Assembly (NCBI RefSeq): GCF_003669015.1
Contig: NZ_CP033069.1
Location: 1,994,501-2,058,500, forward strand
Length of the DNA: 64,000 nt
Source of the DNA: Acidovorax sp. 1608163
GTDB taxonomy: Bacteria > Pseudomonadota > Gammaproteobacteria > Burkholderiales > Burkholderiaceae_C
Direction of reading: 5' to 3'
Under the pieces are notes generated by a model that saw only the letters and a program-made list of their open reading frames with translations, was not told the origin of the DNA and ran no database searches. A program made the position numbers and the translations under genes. Every line of letters begins with the position of its first letter. Positions within the stretch are counted from its first letter, which is position 1. Shown here one piece after another: positions 37,103 through 46,071 of the stretch.

Positions 37103-37639
37103 ATGATCAAACAAGCAACCCTGGCACTTTCCCTCGTCGCATTGATGGCCGCTGGCTGCAGCTCTGGCGTCAAGCTTGACGATGTGCCTGTGGAAGACAA
37201 AACAGCCTCGTCCACGACTGGCAACGGTGCCAACTCGGGCGGCACCAGCCAAAGCGGCGTGGCCGGTGTGGATCTGAACCAATCGGCCCGCGATGGCGCT
37301 GGCCCCGTGGGTGTGAGCCGCATTGTGTATTTTGACTACGACAGCTATGTCATCAAGCCAGAGTTCCAGGCTGTGATCGAAGCGCATGCCCGTTTCATCA
37401 AGGCTGGCGGTAACCGCAAGCTGATGGTGGAAGGCCACACCGATGAGCGCGGTGGCCGTGAATACAATCTGGCCCTGGGCCAAAAGCGTGCGGAGGCTGT
37501 GCGCCGCGCACTGGCCCTGCTGGGCGTGCAAGACGCTCAAGTCGAAGCCGTGAGCTTTGGTAAGGAAAAGCCTGCAGCCCAGGGCGGTACCGAAGAAGTC
37601 CACGCCAAGAACCGCCGCGCTGAACTGTCGTACCGCTGA
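37103..37639 (+). CDS. pal: Peptidoglycan-associated lipoprotein Pal
   Basis: A 178-residue outer-membrane lipoprotein. Lipobox LMAAGC with the lipidated cysteine at about residue 19, a Ser/Gly/Thr-rich linker, then an OmpA-type peptidoglycan-binding domain (VYFDYDSYVIKPEFQ, VEGHTDERGGREYNLALGQ, AKNRRAEL). Its stop overlaps the cpoB start by one base (TGATG). Confidence 0.96.
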   Translation: MIKQATLALSLVALMAAGCSSGVKLDDVPVEDKTASSTTGNGANSGGTSQSGVAGVDLNQSARDGAGPVGVSRIVYFDYDSYVIKPEFQAVIEAHARFIKAGGNRKLMVEGHTDERGGREYNLALGQKRAEAVRRALALLGVQDAQVEAVSFGKEKPAAQGGTEEVHAKNRRAELSYR

Positions 37640-38421
37640 TGCAATCGCCACTGATCGTTAAGCCGGTCAAAACCCTGCTGGCAGCCTTGCTGGCAGGGCT
37701 TTTTGCCACGGCCAGCCAAGCCGCCATCTTCGAAGATGGTGAAGCACGCAGGGCTATTTTGGAGCTGCGCCAGCGCGTGGACTCCATGCAAGCGACCCAG
37801 CAACGATCGGCTGAGGAGTTGCGCCAGGACAGTGAACAGCTTCGCCGCAACCTCCTCGATCTGCAGAACCAGATCGAGTTGCTGCGCTCTGAGCAAGCCA
37901 AATTGCGTGGCCAGAATGAGCAGCTTTTGCGCGACGTGGCCGACCTGCAGCGTCGCCAGAAAGACATTGCCCAGGGGGTGGATGAACGCCTGAGCAAGTT
38001 TGAACCGGTGAAGGTGACTCTGGATGGCCAGGAGTTCCAGGCCGACCCCAGTGAAAAGCGGGATTTTGAAGCCGCGCTGGCGATCTTCCGCTCTGGCAAG
38101 TTCGCAGAAGCCAGCACCGCCTTTGCGTCGTTCGTGCGCCAGAACCCGCGCAGTGGCTATGTGCCTTCGTCGCGTTTTTGGCTGGGCAATGCCCAGTATG
38201 CGCAGCGTGACTACAAGGAAGCCATTGGCAACTTCAAGCAGTTGTTGACGGATGCTCCGACCCATGCTCGTGCCCCTGAAGCTGCGCTGTCGATTGCCAA
38301 CTGCCAGTTGGAGTTGAAGGACAACCGGGCTTCCCGCAAGACGCTGGAAGATTTGGTTCGCGCGTACCCGCAGTCTGAGGCAGCCGCAGCGGCGAAAGAG
38401 CGACTTGCCCGGCTCAAGTGA
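37639..38421 (+). CDS. cpoB: Cell division coordinator CpoB (YbgF)
   Basis: A 260-residue periplasmic protein. Signal peptide to about residue 28, a trimerising coiled coil (residues about 38-120, rich in Leu/Glu/Gln), and a C-terminal TPR domain (FEAALAIFRSGKFAEASTAF, SRFWLGNAQYAQRDYKEAIGNF; separate repeats). CpoB couples peptidoglycan synthesis with Tol-driven outer-membrane constriction. Overlaps pal by one base. Confidence 0.94.
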   Translation: MQSPLIVKPVKTLLAALLAGLFATASQAAIFEDGEARRAILELRQRVDSMQATQQRSAEELRQDSEQLRRNLLDLQNQIELLRSEQAKLRGQNEQLLRDVADLQRRQKDIAQGVDERLSKFEPVKVTLDGQEFQADPSEKRDFEAALAIFRSGKFAEASTAFASFVRQNPRSGYVPSSRFWLGNAQYAQRDYKEAIGNFKQLLTDAPTHARAPEAALSIANCQLELKDNRASRKTLEDLVRAYPQSEAAAAAKERLARLK

Positions 38422-38458
38422 TCCCTTTGCGCCCGTTGACCTGAGTGGTTCTGGTGCC

Positions 38459-39250
38459 GTGCCTGGCTCAGTGGCCCCTGACGAGGTCACGCAACGCCGG
38501 TTTGGCGGACTGGAGCGGCTCTACGGCGTAGCGGGTGCGCAGCGCATTCGCGGCGCGCATGTGGTCGTTGTGGGTGTGGGTGGTGTGGGCTCCTGGGCTG
38601 CTGAGGCCTTGGCCCGCAGCGGCGTGGGGCACCTGACACTCATCGATATGGACCATGTTGCAGAGTCCAACATCAATCGCCAGATCCATGCGCTCTCGGG
38701 CACCTTGGGCCAAGCCAAGGTGCTGGCCATGCGCGACCGCATTGCCCAGATCAACCCCATTTGCAGGGTGGATTGCATTGACGACTTTGTGGATGCCGAC
38801 AACTGGCCGGGTTTGCTGGCGGGCGTTGCTGTGGATGCTGTGATCGACGCGTGCGATCAGGTGAAGGCAAAGACCGCCATGGCGGCCTGGGCGCTTTCTG
38901 GCAAACATCGCCTGATCTCGGTGGGGGCGGCAGGGGGGAAACGCCTGGCCCACAAAGTGGACATCGACGATCTGTCTGCTACAACCCACGACCCCTTGCT
39001 GGCGCAGCTGCGCTACCGTTTGCGCAAGCACCATCGGGCTGCGCGCGATGGGAAAAAAATGGGCGTGGTGTGCGTCTTCAGCCGTGAAGCGGTTGCGCCA
39101 CCCGATGCGTCTTGCATGCTGGCTGGCGAAGGGGATGGCTCGCTCAACTGCCATGGCTATGGCTCGGTGGTTGCGGTGACGGCCACCTTTGGTCAGTGTG
39201 CCGCCGGATGGGTGATCGACAAAATAGCAGAGACTTCTTTGAAGTCCTGA
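38459..39250 (+). CDS. tcdA: tRNA threonylcarbamoyladenosine dehydratase TcdA
   Basis: A 263-residue E1-like enzyme that cyclises t6A in tRNA to ct6A using ATP. The nucleotide motif is VVVVGVGGVGSWAAEALARSG; the adenylation aspartate is in LIDMDHVAESNINRQ; the catalytic-cysteine region reads DASCMLAGEGDGSLNCHGYG. It resembles TcdA (YgdL) more than ThiF or MoeB. GTG 38459 is my start; TTG 38405 would overlap cpoB. The 3' end contains the promoter of the following tRNA gene. Confidence 0.88.
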   Translation: MPGSVAPDEVTQRRFGGLERLYGVAGAQRIRGAHVVVVGVGGVGSWAAEALARSGVGHLTLIDMDHVAESNINRQIHALSGTLGQAKVLAMRDRIAQINPICRVDCIDDFVDADNWPGLLAGVAVDAVIDACDQVKAKTAMAAWALSGKHRLISVGAAGGKRLAHKVDIDDLSATTHDPLLAQLRYRLRKHHRAARDGKKMGVVCVFSREAVAPPDASCMLAGEGDGSLNCHGYGSVVAVTATFGQCAAGWVIDKIAETSLKS

Positions 39251-39265
39251 AATTCAAGCTATAAT
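39239..39265 (+). promoter_or_regulatory. Promoter of tRNA-Lys
   Basis: TATAAT at 39260-39265, with TTGAAG at 39239-39244 (15-bp gap) as the best minus-35. It starts inside the last codons of tcdA and sits about 33 bp before the tRNA. Confidence 0.6.
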
Positions 39266-39298
39266 TTGAGTCTTTACAGAAATGTAAAAGCCCAGGTT

Positions 39299-39374
39299 GG
39301 GACGTTAGCTCAGTTGGTAGAGCAGCGGACTTTTAATCCGTTGGTCACTGGTTCGAATCCAGTACGTCCTACCA
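39299..39374 (+). tRNA. tRNA-Lys (anticodon TTT)
   Basis: Seventy-six bases. Acceptor arms GGGACGT and ACGTCCT pair, the D-arm is TAGCTCAGTTGGTAGAGC, the anticodon loop CTTTTAA gives TTT, the T-arm contains GGTTCGAATCC, and CCA is encoded. An intrinsic terminator follows. Confidence 0.97.
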
Positions 39375-39394
39375 CCCAATTCGGCATTTGCCGC

Positions 39395-39432
39395 AAAACC
39401 CGCTCTTGAAAAAGTAGCGGGTTTTTGTTTTT
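39395..39432 (+). terminator. Intrinsic terminator after tRNA-Lys
   Basis: Arms AAACCCGCT and AGCGGGTTT with an eleven-base loop, followed by TTGTTTTT. Confidence 0.9.
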
Positions 39433-39517
39433 GGTCGATGGGTTGCTGGGTGCTGTGGTGCCCCCTGGAAAGGGGGCTAGGGCGAACCTGCCGCCAAAGC
39501 AGGTTGGCCCTGAGTAT

Positions 39518-39715
39518 TTATCGTTGTGTGCCAGCCTTGTTGGTGTGTGGCTTTGCGGTCCTTCGGTGGCTGCTGGGCTTGGCCTTGTTGCGATGGGTGG
39601 GCTTGGCGTGAGCGCTTTTCTGCACAGAATGTCCTTTCGTGCTGTGGTTGACGCTCTTGGCCATGATGACCGGTGACATTGCGAGCGCGAGCGCGAGGAC
39701 AAGGATTTTTTTCAT
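39518..39715 (-). CDS. Small exported His/Lys-rich basic peptide
   Basis: A 65-residue protein beginning MKKILVLALALAMSPVIMA, a textbook signal peptide, followed by about 45 residues dominated by Lys, His, Ser, Thr and Arg (for example HSVQKSAHAKPTHRNK). SD AGGAG lies about nine bases before ATG 39715. The mature part is strongly basic and has no cysteine. I do not recognise a family. A metal-binding or nucleic-acid/lipid-A-binding role is possible but only inference. Confidence 0.7.
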   Translation of the reverse strand: MKKILVLALALAMSPVIMAKSVNHSTKGHSVQKSAHAKPTHRNKAKPSSHRRTAKPHTNKAGTQR

Positions 39716-40047
39716 GTTGTGATTACTCCTGGTTGCCGAAATTGGCGCAGCGATGTTGCGTGAAGTCGGGCCGCTTTGCAACTGATAGCAGAGTAATTCA
39801 TCGGTTTGTCGTTTGTATGTTCCATGCCTGCATGACGGCATGACGGCACTGAGGACTGACGTGGGACAAGTGAGGTCGTAAACAGGTTCTAAGACCTGCT
39901 GGATGGGGCTGCACGCGGTGGTGGTGCGCTCGCATCAAGGAAAATACAGCAATGCGTGTAGTCTGGGCTTGCAAGAGCGGCCCTGCGCACCGATCTATCA
40001 ACCAACCAGCGCCGTCGCGCGCTACAACACCTAGAAAGAGAACCGCC
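39716..40047. other. Intergenic region before the YebC-family gene
   Basis: About 330 bp without a convincing gene; should contain divergent promoters for the small basic peptide and the YebC-family gene. A short direct repeat GCATGACG occurs twice in tandem near 39832-39847. Nothing else stands out. Confidence 0.55.
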
Positions 40048-40761
40048 ATGGGCGCACAGTGGAAAGCAAAAGGCAAGGCCCTTGTGGCCGACGCCAAAGG
40101 GAAGCTGTTTGGCAAGCTGGTCAAGGAAATCACCGTGGCTGCCCGTGGTGGCGCCGACCCCGCCAGCAATTCCCGCCTGCGTTTGGTGGTCGAGCAGGCT
40201 CGCAAGGCGTCCATGCCCAAAGACACTCTGGAGCGCGCCATCAAAAAGGGCTCTGGCACAGGTGCTGATGCGGTCAACTACGAGCGCGTCATTTATGAAG
40301 GTTTTGCGCCCCATCAGGTTGCAGTGATGGTTGAATGCCTGACGGACAATGTGAACCGGACGGCCCCTGAAATGCGGGTGTTGTTCCGCAAGGGGCAATT
40401 GGGCACTTCTGGCTCGGTGGCGTGGGATTTCAACCACGTGGGCATGATTGAAGCGGAACCCGCCAAGCCTGACGCAGACCCTGAACTGGCTGCCATTGAG
40501 GCGGGCGCCCAGGACTTTGAAGCCGGGGATGAAGAGGGCACGACCACGTTCTGGACAGACCCAACGGACCTTGACTTGGTTAGCCGTGCACTGCCCGCGC
40601 AAGGCTTTACCGTGTTGTCTGCCAAGCTGGGCTACAAGCCCAAGAATCCTGTCAATCCCGCCAACCTGACGGCCGAGCAGCTGGAAGAAGTGGAAAATTT
40701 CTTGGCTGCGATTGATGGCAACGACGATGTGCAAAATGTTTTTGTGAGCTTGGCAGGCTGA
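40048..40761 (+). CDS. YebC/PmpR family regulator
   Basis: A 237-residue protein of the YebC family (DNA-binding regulators; some members act in translation of proline-rich stretches). It starts at the family N-terminus ([21 protein letters not shown]) and contains [39 protein letters not shown] and [14 protein letters not shown]. Compared with the common HSKW start it reads GAQWK, a YebC-II-like variation. ATG 40048 has AAAGAG upstream. Monocistronic by spacing. Confidence 0.93.
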   Translation: MGAQWKAKGKALVADAKGKLFGKLVKEITVAARGGADPASNSRLRLVVEQARKASMPKDTLERAIKKGSGTGADAVNYERVIYEGFAPHQVAVMVECLTDNVNRTAPEMRVLFRKGQLGTSGSVAWDFNHVGMIEAEPAKPDADPELAAIEAGAQDFEAGDEEGTTTFWTDPTDLDLVSRALPAQGFTVLSAKLGYKPKNPVNPANLTAEQLEEVENFLAAIDGNDDVQNVFVSLAG

Positions 40762-40912
40762 GCGTTTGCGCTGGCATGGGCTGCCTTCGTCTTGCATGGC
40801 GGCCACCAGCGCTGGCGCATTGCCGCCGCTGGGCTCTGGCTGACGCCTGCACCCATGCATGCACGGATGCACTGCCTTCAGTGCCCGTGCTGTTCAACTG
40901 GATAGACACCCG

Positions 40913-41194
40913 ATGACCGACCATTACGCAGCCTTGGGGCTAGCGGCCAACGCCTCGCTGGCCGATATCAAAAAGGCTTTTCGGCAAAAGGCTTCGTTCT
41001 ATCACCCTGACAAGAACGATGCCCCCGATGCAGCCCAGCGCTTTGCCTCCGTGCAAAAAGCCTATGAGGTGCTGTCCGACGACGAGGCGCGCCAAGCCTA
41101 TGACGACAACCGCCGCCGTAACCTGCTGGACGATCCGCTGCAGACCGCCCAGGAAATCTGGCAAACCTACACCCACAACATCCTTGCCCCGTGA
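40913..41194 (+). CDS. J-domain-only protein
   Basis: A 93-residue protein that is almost entirely a DnaJ J-domain with the HPD tripeptide (SFYHPDKNDAPDAAQRF), so it should stimulate an Hsp70 (DnaK or HscA). It lacks the G/F, zinc and substrate-binding parts of DnaJ. Its TGA overlaps the GTG start of the next gene by 4 bp, so it is the first gene of a cluster of three unknown proteins and likely a dedicated cochaperone for them (inference). Confidence 0.9.
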   Translation: MTDHYAALGLAANASLADIKKAFRQKASFYHPDKNDAPDAAQRFASVQKAYEVLSDDEARQAYDDNRRRNLLDDPLQTAQEIWQTYTHNILAP

Positions 41195-41766
41195 AAATCT
41201 CTCCTTACTTCCATGACCTGCGATCTGCTTACCAAGCCGAGATCGATGACCTGACCGAAGACTCCGAAGGCAAAGACGTTCTGCGCAAGCGGCTTGCCCA
41301 AAAGCGGTCTGAAATCGGCTTTTTGGTGAAGATGATGGAACTCGCCCCTGAGATGGTGGCGGTGGTGTTTCACCAGGGATTTCGGTTTGGCCGAGCCAGT
41401 GCGTTGGAGCAGGTGCTGGCCTGTGGTCAGGACGAGCTGCCACAGTGGTCCGCGCTGGACAGCGTTGTCACCCTGGAGCCCTGGGCGGCCGCCCTGGCCA
41501 AAACCGTGCTGAGTGAGCCGGGTGGAGAGCGCTTCATGGTGGTGGCTGCGGGGCTGGAGTATTTGCTGCAGCACGCGCGCTTTGCCGCCGCAGCCCAGGG
41601 CGACGATGAGGGCCAGTCCGATGAGGACGATGCCGATGCTGCGGAGCACGACGATGGCTACGATGCGCTGAGCGCGGACGATGCGGCCGACCCGCACAAC
41701 AGCCGCAGCCGCGAAGAAGCCAGTTCCAACTGGCTGGCCGATGTGGGCTTTGAGCGCAAAGACTGA
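41191..41766 (+). CDS. Unknown protein, J-domain cluster member 1
   Basis: A 191-residue soluble protein, GTG start overlapping the J-domain gene. The first 130 residues are mixed helical (KISPYFHDLRSAYQAEIDD at the start); residues about 135-175 are very acidic (DDEGQSDEDDADAAEHDD). No membrane segment, signal or known motif. I do not recognise the family. Translational coupling to a J-protein suggests a shared process. Confidence 0.75.
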   Translation: MKISPYFHDLRSAYQAEIDDLTEDSEGKDVLRKRLAQKRSEIGFLVKMMELAPEMVAVVFHQGFRFGRASALEQVLACGQDELPQWSALDSVVTLEPWAAALAKTVLSEPGGERFMVVAAGLEYLLQHARFAAAAQGDDEGQSDEDDADAAEHDDGYDALSADDAADPHNSRSREEASSNWLADVGFERKD

Positions 41767-41798
41767 ACTGCACACCAACCATCCACGTACCGATTTTT

Positions 41799-42551
41799 AT
41801 GAGCAACCACCTGACACTTATCACCAAGACCACCAGCCTTATTGCAGCCGGCGATATCGTGGGTGCCGAGTCGGCACTGGCTGAGTTGGCAGACACCGAT
41901 GGCGACAACGCTCTGATGGTCGTGCTGGACCAACTGGCGCCCAAAGATATTCTGGCGGTGATGCGCGAGTACGACGACTCGAAGGCGTCTGTGGTCAATA
42001 TGTTGGTCACGCCCGAGCAATTTGCCCGGGCCATGGTGCTGGAGAAACAGTACAAGGACCTGACCCACACGCACCTGCGCAGCATGGTCAACGCGGTGGT
42101 GTTCCGCGACGATGCCGACCCTATCGAATTCTTGACGGCCATTGGCGACCTGGACGGTGGCGCCGAAGCCCTGGCCAACTACTTTGCGGAAAAGTGGAGT
42201 CGCGTGGAGTCCTTTGCGCGCACTGGCACCTTCGATGCCACCGAAGACTATGGACTGATGCTGAGCGACGATGAGCTGCTGGCCTCAGGCTATGTGCAAC
42301 CGCGCGTGGACTTGGACGAAGTGGCCGACCGCGACTGGATGCAGATGGCTTGGCTGCTGCGCTATGAGTGCCGCGATCTGTTCATTGAAACCTTGCTGGT
42401 GCTGCGGGCCAAGGCCAGGGCTTTTGATTTGGGCCTGGACGAAACCGATGAGCCTGCAGAGGAAGACGACGGCAAGTTTGAAACCAGCGAAACAGACCGG
42501 GGCAAGGCCACGCCTGCCGCCCGGGTGTCAGACGAAGAGTCTGCCATTTAA
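41799..42551 (+). CDS. Unknown protein, J-domain cluster member 2
   Basis: A 250-residue soluble protein, acidic, predicted mostly helical, starting MSNHLTLITKTTSLIAAGD. The N-terminal part looks like a short helical-repeat or adaptor fold (GAESALAELADTDGDNAL); the tail (DETDEPAEEDDGKFETSE) is acidic and probably disordered. No known motif. It follows member 1 by 32 bp and is likely in the same transcript. Confidence 0.75.
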   Translation: MSNHLTLITKTTSLIAAGDIVGAESALAELADTDGDNALMVVLDQLAPKDILAVMREYDDSKASVVNMLVTPEQFARAMVLEKQYKDLTHTHLRSMVNAVVFRDDADPIEFLTAIGDLDGGAEALANYFAEKWSRVESFARTGTFDATEDYGLMLSDDELLASGYVQPRVDLDEVADRDWMQMAWLLRYECRDLFIETLLVLRAKARAFDLGLDETDEPAEEDDGKFETSETDRGKATPAARVSDEESAI

Positions 42552-42708
42552 AGACTGCCAGTCCCTGAGGCCTTTTGCGCCTTTCTCCCTCCTTGGAGCG
42601 GCTGAGCCACTGCTGAGGGGACTCGCCAGTGCGGCCGGGCTGTCCCTGCGCGGCGGGGCCTGGTGGGGGCTGCGCGAGCTGCATGGCCCGTGAACAATAC
42701 ATAGCGCG

Positions 42709-44013
42709 ATGGATACCAACATGACCCTGCCTGATACGCCTTCCTCCGATGTCCATCCGGTGGGAGCCGCTCACGCCCTGCAGCTGCACGATGCCCGTCC
42801 GTTCTTTGACAAGGTACTGGCCCATGGCGTGCAGCACGGCATCATTGATGCGCAGCGGCTGGCTGCCATCCACACCGACGCGCCCAAAGGCATTGTGCAG
42901 ATTGCCCGGTACTTTGGCAGCGAGTTCCTGCGCCCCGAGCTGGAGAAGGCCCGTGACCGCATGGTCAACCTCATCAGCTTGTACCTGCTGGATACGACGG
43001 GGGGAGATTTGACCAAAGCAGCCGTCTCGCTGCGCGACAACTCCTTGCTGTCGCGCTCCAAAGGCGGCTCGGACATGCTCAAGCGCCTGATTGCCATGCC
43101 TGAGAGCAGCAACTTCGGCATGGCGGGCTACGACGATGCGCAAACGCCGCTGTTGGCCGTGTGGTCGCTACGCAGCCATGCCGAATACCAAGCAGAACTG
43201 GCCCGGCGCAGCCACATCGGCCAAGCCATCGCTGCGGCCCAATGGCTGGCTGAGCAGTACGACCTGGACGTGGACGAGCTGGAGGCGGCGGGGGCAGATG
43301 CCGAGGCGGTGATTCGCACCGGGTTGCTGATGCAAGCACTGGCCCCGCAGGCCCTGGCGATGGGCGAATGGCCCCACACGGTGGCATTTGAAAAACTGGT
43401 GACCACGCTGCGCAAAAAGAAGCAACCTGTGCCTGCCGCATTGCGCCTGCCCACGGGCTTGCCTGCGGCCTTGCGCGATGCTTTGCAGGCGCAATGCCAA
43501 GCCGTGCTGGCCGATATGCCCAAGCTGCTGGACGGCGCGGTGCCACTGCGCACCCTGTTGCGCCCCACCGGCGTGTTCCGGGCCCGGTACTTTTTGCTGG
43601 ACGACCCCTTGGCCGAGGTGGACAGCTACCACCGAAGCCTCGATGCGCTGCAAGAGGGGGATGAGCCTCCTTTGCCCGCCAGCAAGCTGTGGCTTAAAAC
43701 CACCCAGGGCAATGAGGACGAACACTCCTTGCTCACGCTGTTCGCGTGCCTGGCTGTAGGGGCGCCGAAAAAGACCCTGTTGACTGAAAAAACGGCCACC
43801 AGCCTGGTGCGCAAAATCCGCAAGAGCGGCTGGCAGCCGGAGCTGGCGGCCCAGTTCATTCGCGACAACGCCCCTGGCGTGTACCAGAACGATTACCTGG
43901 CGCTGTGGGCCGGCTTTGTGCAAGACGCGGCCAAGACCCTGACCAGCGACATGGACTACCAGATGCATGACGCGCTGGCGCTGCTGCGGCGCGAGTGCAG
44001 TGTGGTTGGCTGA
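42709..44013 (+). CDS. Unknown protein, J-domain cluster member 3
   Basis: A 434-residue soluble protein without signal or membrane segments. Alpha-rich throughout; it contains KGIVQIARYFGSEFLRPEL and a segment reminiscent of bacterial regulatory domains (DLTKAAVSLRDNSLLSRSKGG). I cannot assign a family. It lies 157 bp after member 2, so cotranscription is likely but not certain. It is directly followed by a truncated EAL-domain remnant. Confidence 0.75.
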   Translation: MDTNMTLPDTPSSDVHPVGAAHALQLHDARPFFDKVLAHGVQHGIIDAQRLAAIHTDAPKGIVQIARYFGSEFLRPELEKARDRMVNLISLYLLDTTGGDLTKAAVSLRDNSLLSRSKGGSDMLKRLIAMPESSNFGMAGYDDAQTPLLAVWSLRSHAEYQAELARRSHIGQAIAAAQWLAEQYDLDVDELEAAGADAEAVIRTGLLMQALAPQALAMGEWPHTVAFEKLVTTLRKKKQPVPAALRLPTGLPAALRDALQAQCQAVLADMPKLLDGAVPLRTLLRPTGVFRARYFLLDDPLAEVDSYHRSLDALQEGDEPPLPASKLWLKTTQGNEDEHSLLTLFACLAVGAPKKTLLTEKTATSLVRKIRKSGWQPELAAQFIRDNAPGVYQNDYLALWAGFVQDAAKTLTSDMDYQMHDALALLRRECSVVG

Positions 44014-44038
44014 CTCAAGGAGTTTCACGCCCCCGATT

Positions 44039-44632
44039 ATGCAGCACGGCGTGCTGCGCATCCTGCTGCAGACACAGGCCAACCCGCACCGGCTGAAGCT
44101 GGAGTTGACCGAGAGCGTCCTGGCCGAAGACGTAGATGCCGTGGTTTGCAAGATGCAGGTGCTCAAAGCCGTGGGCATCAGCTTTTCGCTGGACGACTTT
44201 GGCACGGGGTATTCTTCCCTGAGCTACCTCAAACGCCTGCCGCTGGACCAGCTCAAGATCGACCAGTCCTTTGTGCGCGACGTGACCACCCATGCCAGCG
44301 ACGCCTCCATTGTGCGGGCCGTCATTGCGTTGGGGCAGGGGCAGGGGCAGGGGCAGGGGCAGGGGCAGGGGCTGAACGTGATGGTCGAAGGCGTTGAAAC
44401 GGTCGAGCAGCAACGCCTGTTGCGGGCCTACGGCTGCGACAGCTACCAGGGGTATCTGTTTGGCCGCCCTGCGACCATAGAAGAGTTCGAGGCCGCCATG
44501 GGGCATGGCTTGGCCTCTTTGAACCTGTGGCGGGGCGCAAGCCCGCTGGGCGCCTTTACTGCGTTCCCTGGCAAATACCTTGCATCGAAGTCATCTAGCG
44601 CTCTATCGCAGCCCCCTTGGGTTAACATTTGA
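44039..44632 (+). pseudogene. Truncated EAL-domain remnant
   Basis: Encodes the second half of an EAL phosphodiesterase domain (LKLELTESVLAED, FSLDDFGTGYSSLSYLKRLPL, DQSFVRDV, GVETVEQQRLL, YQGYLFGRP). The first half with the EAL motif and metal-binding residues is missing: homology begins just after the stop of the preceding gene (SRSF, corresponding to the ARQF of intact proteins). A (GGGGCA) expansion inserts Gly-Gln repeats where intact proteins have LGQGL. It cannot be a working phosphodiesterase. Confidence 0.8.
44332..44372 (+). repeat. Hexanucleotide microsatellite (GGGGCA)6
   Basis: Six perfect GGGGCA units plus GGGGC, in frame within the EAL remnant as (Gly-Gln)6. Consistent with slipped-strand expansion from a single GGGCAGGGG present in intact EAL genes. 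Confidence 0.95.
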
Positions 44633-44671
44633 TACATATTCCTGTTCTGAGGCTCTGGTTCGCACGACGCA

Positions 44672-45907
44672 GTGGTGCGGCGCAGGGCTGAAACGCTCGC
44701 TCGTCGGCTGCCCCTTTTCCTTCATCCTGTGCACAGCCCCACGATCATCGTTCTGGCCGCCATCCTTGCGGCACTGGTCACCACGGTGCTGTATGTCGTC
44801 TGGTACTTCAACAAAAGCATCCCCGGCTTGCGCTGGTGGACGCTGTCGTTCCTGTGCGCTTCGGTGTTTTGCACCCACTTGCTGGTGCGTGAGCGCCTGC
44901 CGGAAGTGGCGTCGGTGGTGCTCACGCAAACCGTCATCGCCCTGGCCGCCTATTTCTGCTTTCTGGGCAGCCGCCTGTATGTGGGCCGCTCACTGCCGTT
45001 CCATGGCTACGCGGTGGCAGCCATTGCTGCGGTGGTTGGGGTGTCGGTTTATTTCACGTTGGAGCATTCACACACTGGCATTCGGTTTGCATTGAGTGGG
45101 CTGGTGGCGGGCGTTTATTTCATCGGGACCGCGACCACGCTGGCCCACGGCGGGGTTCGCAAGGTGCCCGCTCGGTACCTGTTTTCGGTGCTGGTGGGGG
45201 CGCATGGCTTGTTTGTACTGCTGCGCCCGCTGGCGTTTCGGCTGGCCACGGCCGACTCCAACGGCCTTGGCGTCCCGAACGCCCGGTTGATCGATCTGCT
45301 GTCGCAGTACGTGGTGCTGGAGTCCACCGTCGCGCTGGTGATGATGGCCTTTGGCATTTTGATGCTGACCAACGAACACATCACCACCGAACTGCGCCAC
45401 CTGGCCGAGGTGGACCCGCTGACCAGCGTGTTCAACCGCCGCGCGTTTCTCACCCTGCTGGAAAAAGCCATCAGCCAGGCCGAGCGCACGCGCCAGAGCC
45501 TGCCCGTGCTGGTGCTGGACTTGGACCATTTCAAAAAAATCAACGACACCTGGGGCCACGGCGGCGGAGACGACGTGCTGCGCCAGTTTGTGCTGCTGGC
45601 CAACCGCTGCCTGCGCAAGGAAGATGTGATGGGGCGGCTGGGGGGCGAGGAGTTCGCGATTTTTCTGCCCAATGCCGATGGCCCCGGCGCCCAAGCGGTG
45701 GCAGAGCGCCTGCGCATTTTGGTGCAGGCGCAACCCGTGCAATCTGGCCCGCAGTCCATCGCGCTGACGGTGAGCATTGGCGTGGCGCTGTGCGTGCGTG
45801 CCGACTCTGCCGACGCTGTGCTCAAGCGGGCCGACACCGCGATGTACCTTGCCAAACAAAACGGCCGTAACCGGGTGGAAGTGGCCGAGACACCGCTGTT
45901 TGTGTAG
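44672..45907 (+). CDS. Membrane-anchored diguanylate cyclase
   Basis: 411 residues. About six hydrophobic segments in the first 230 residues (such as IIVLAAILAALVTTVLYVVW) form a membrane sensor; the C-terminal GGDEF domain has DPLTSVFNRRAFL, LDLDHFKKINDTWGH and the active-site GGEEF, so it should make c-di-GMP. No I-site RxxD is evident before GGEEF (the sequence there is NRCLRKEDVMGR). GTG 44672 is the furthest start; GTG 44729 (VHSPTIIV) just before the first helix is equally plausible. Confidence 0.92.
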   Translation: MVRRRAETLARRLPLFLHPVHSPTIIVLAAILAALVTTVLYVVWYFNKSIPGLRWWTLSFLCASVFCTHLLVRERLPEVASVVLTQTVIALAAYFCFLGSRLYVGRSLPFHGYAVAAIAAVVGVSVYFTLEHSHTGIRFALSGLVAGVYFIGTATTLAHGGVRKVPARYLFSVLVGAHGLFVLLRPLAFRLATADSNGLGVPNARLIDLLSQYVVLESTVALVMMAFGILMLTNEHITTELRHLAEVDPLTSVFNRRAFLTLLEKAISQAERTRQSLPVLVLDLDHFKKINDTWGHGGGDDVLRQFVLLANRCLRKEDVMGRLGGEEFAIFLPNADGPGAQAVAERLRILVQAQPVQSGPQSIALTVSIGVALCVRADSADAVLKRADTAMYLAKQNGRNRVEVAETPLFV

Positions 45908-46071
45908 CCACCTGTTTGGGGCCACCGCTGGCTTGCTGCATGCCACGGCAGCGCCGTGCAGCGGCCATGCTGTGCTTGTGTCGGCTGCCTGACGCACGGC
46001 GTCTCCGCCCCGCAGCACTGGGCCTTGCAGCCCCCGCAGAATGCATTTTTTGCTTCTGCAGACGCCCACGC

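Noticed and set aside
38459..39250. ThiF or MoeB for ThiS activation
   Set aside because: The sequence pattern and length fit TcdA (YgdL) better, and it lies in the tolB-pal-cpoB neighbourhood far from the thi genes.
44332..44372. Repeat array as a CRISPR or binding-site array
   Set aside because: Perfect six-base units without spacers, in frame within an EAL remnant; a microsatellite explains it fully.
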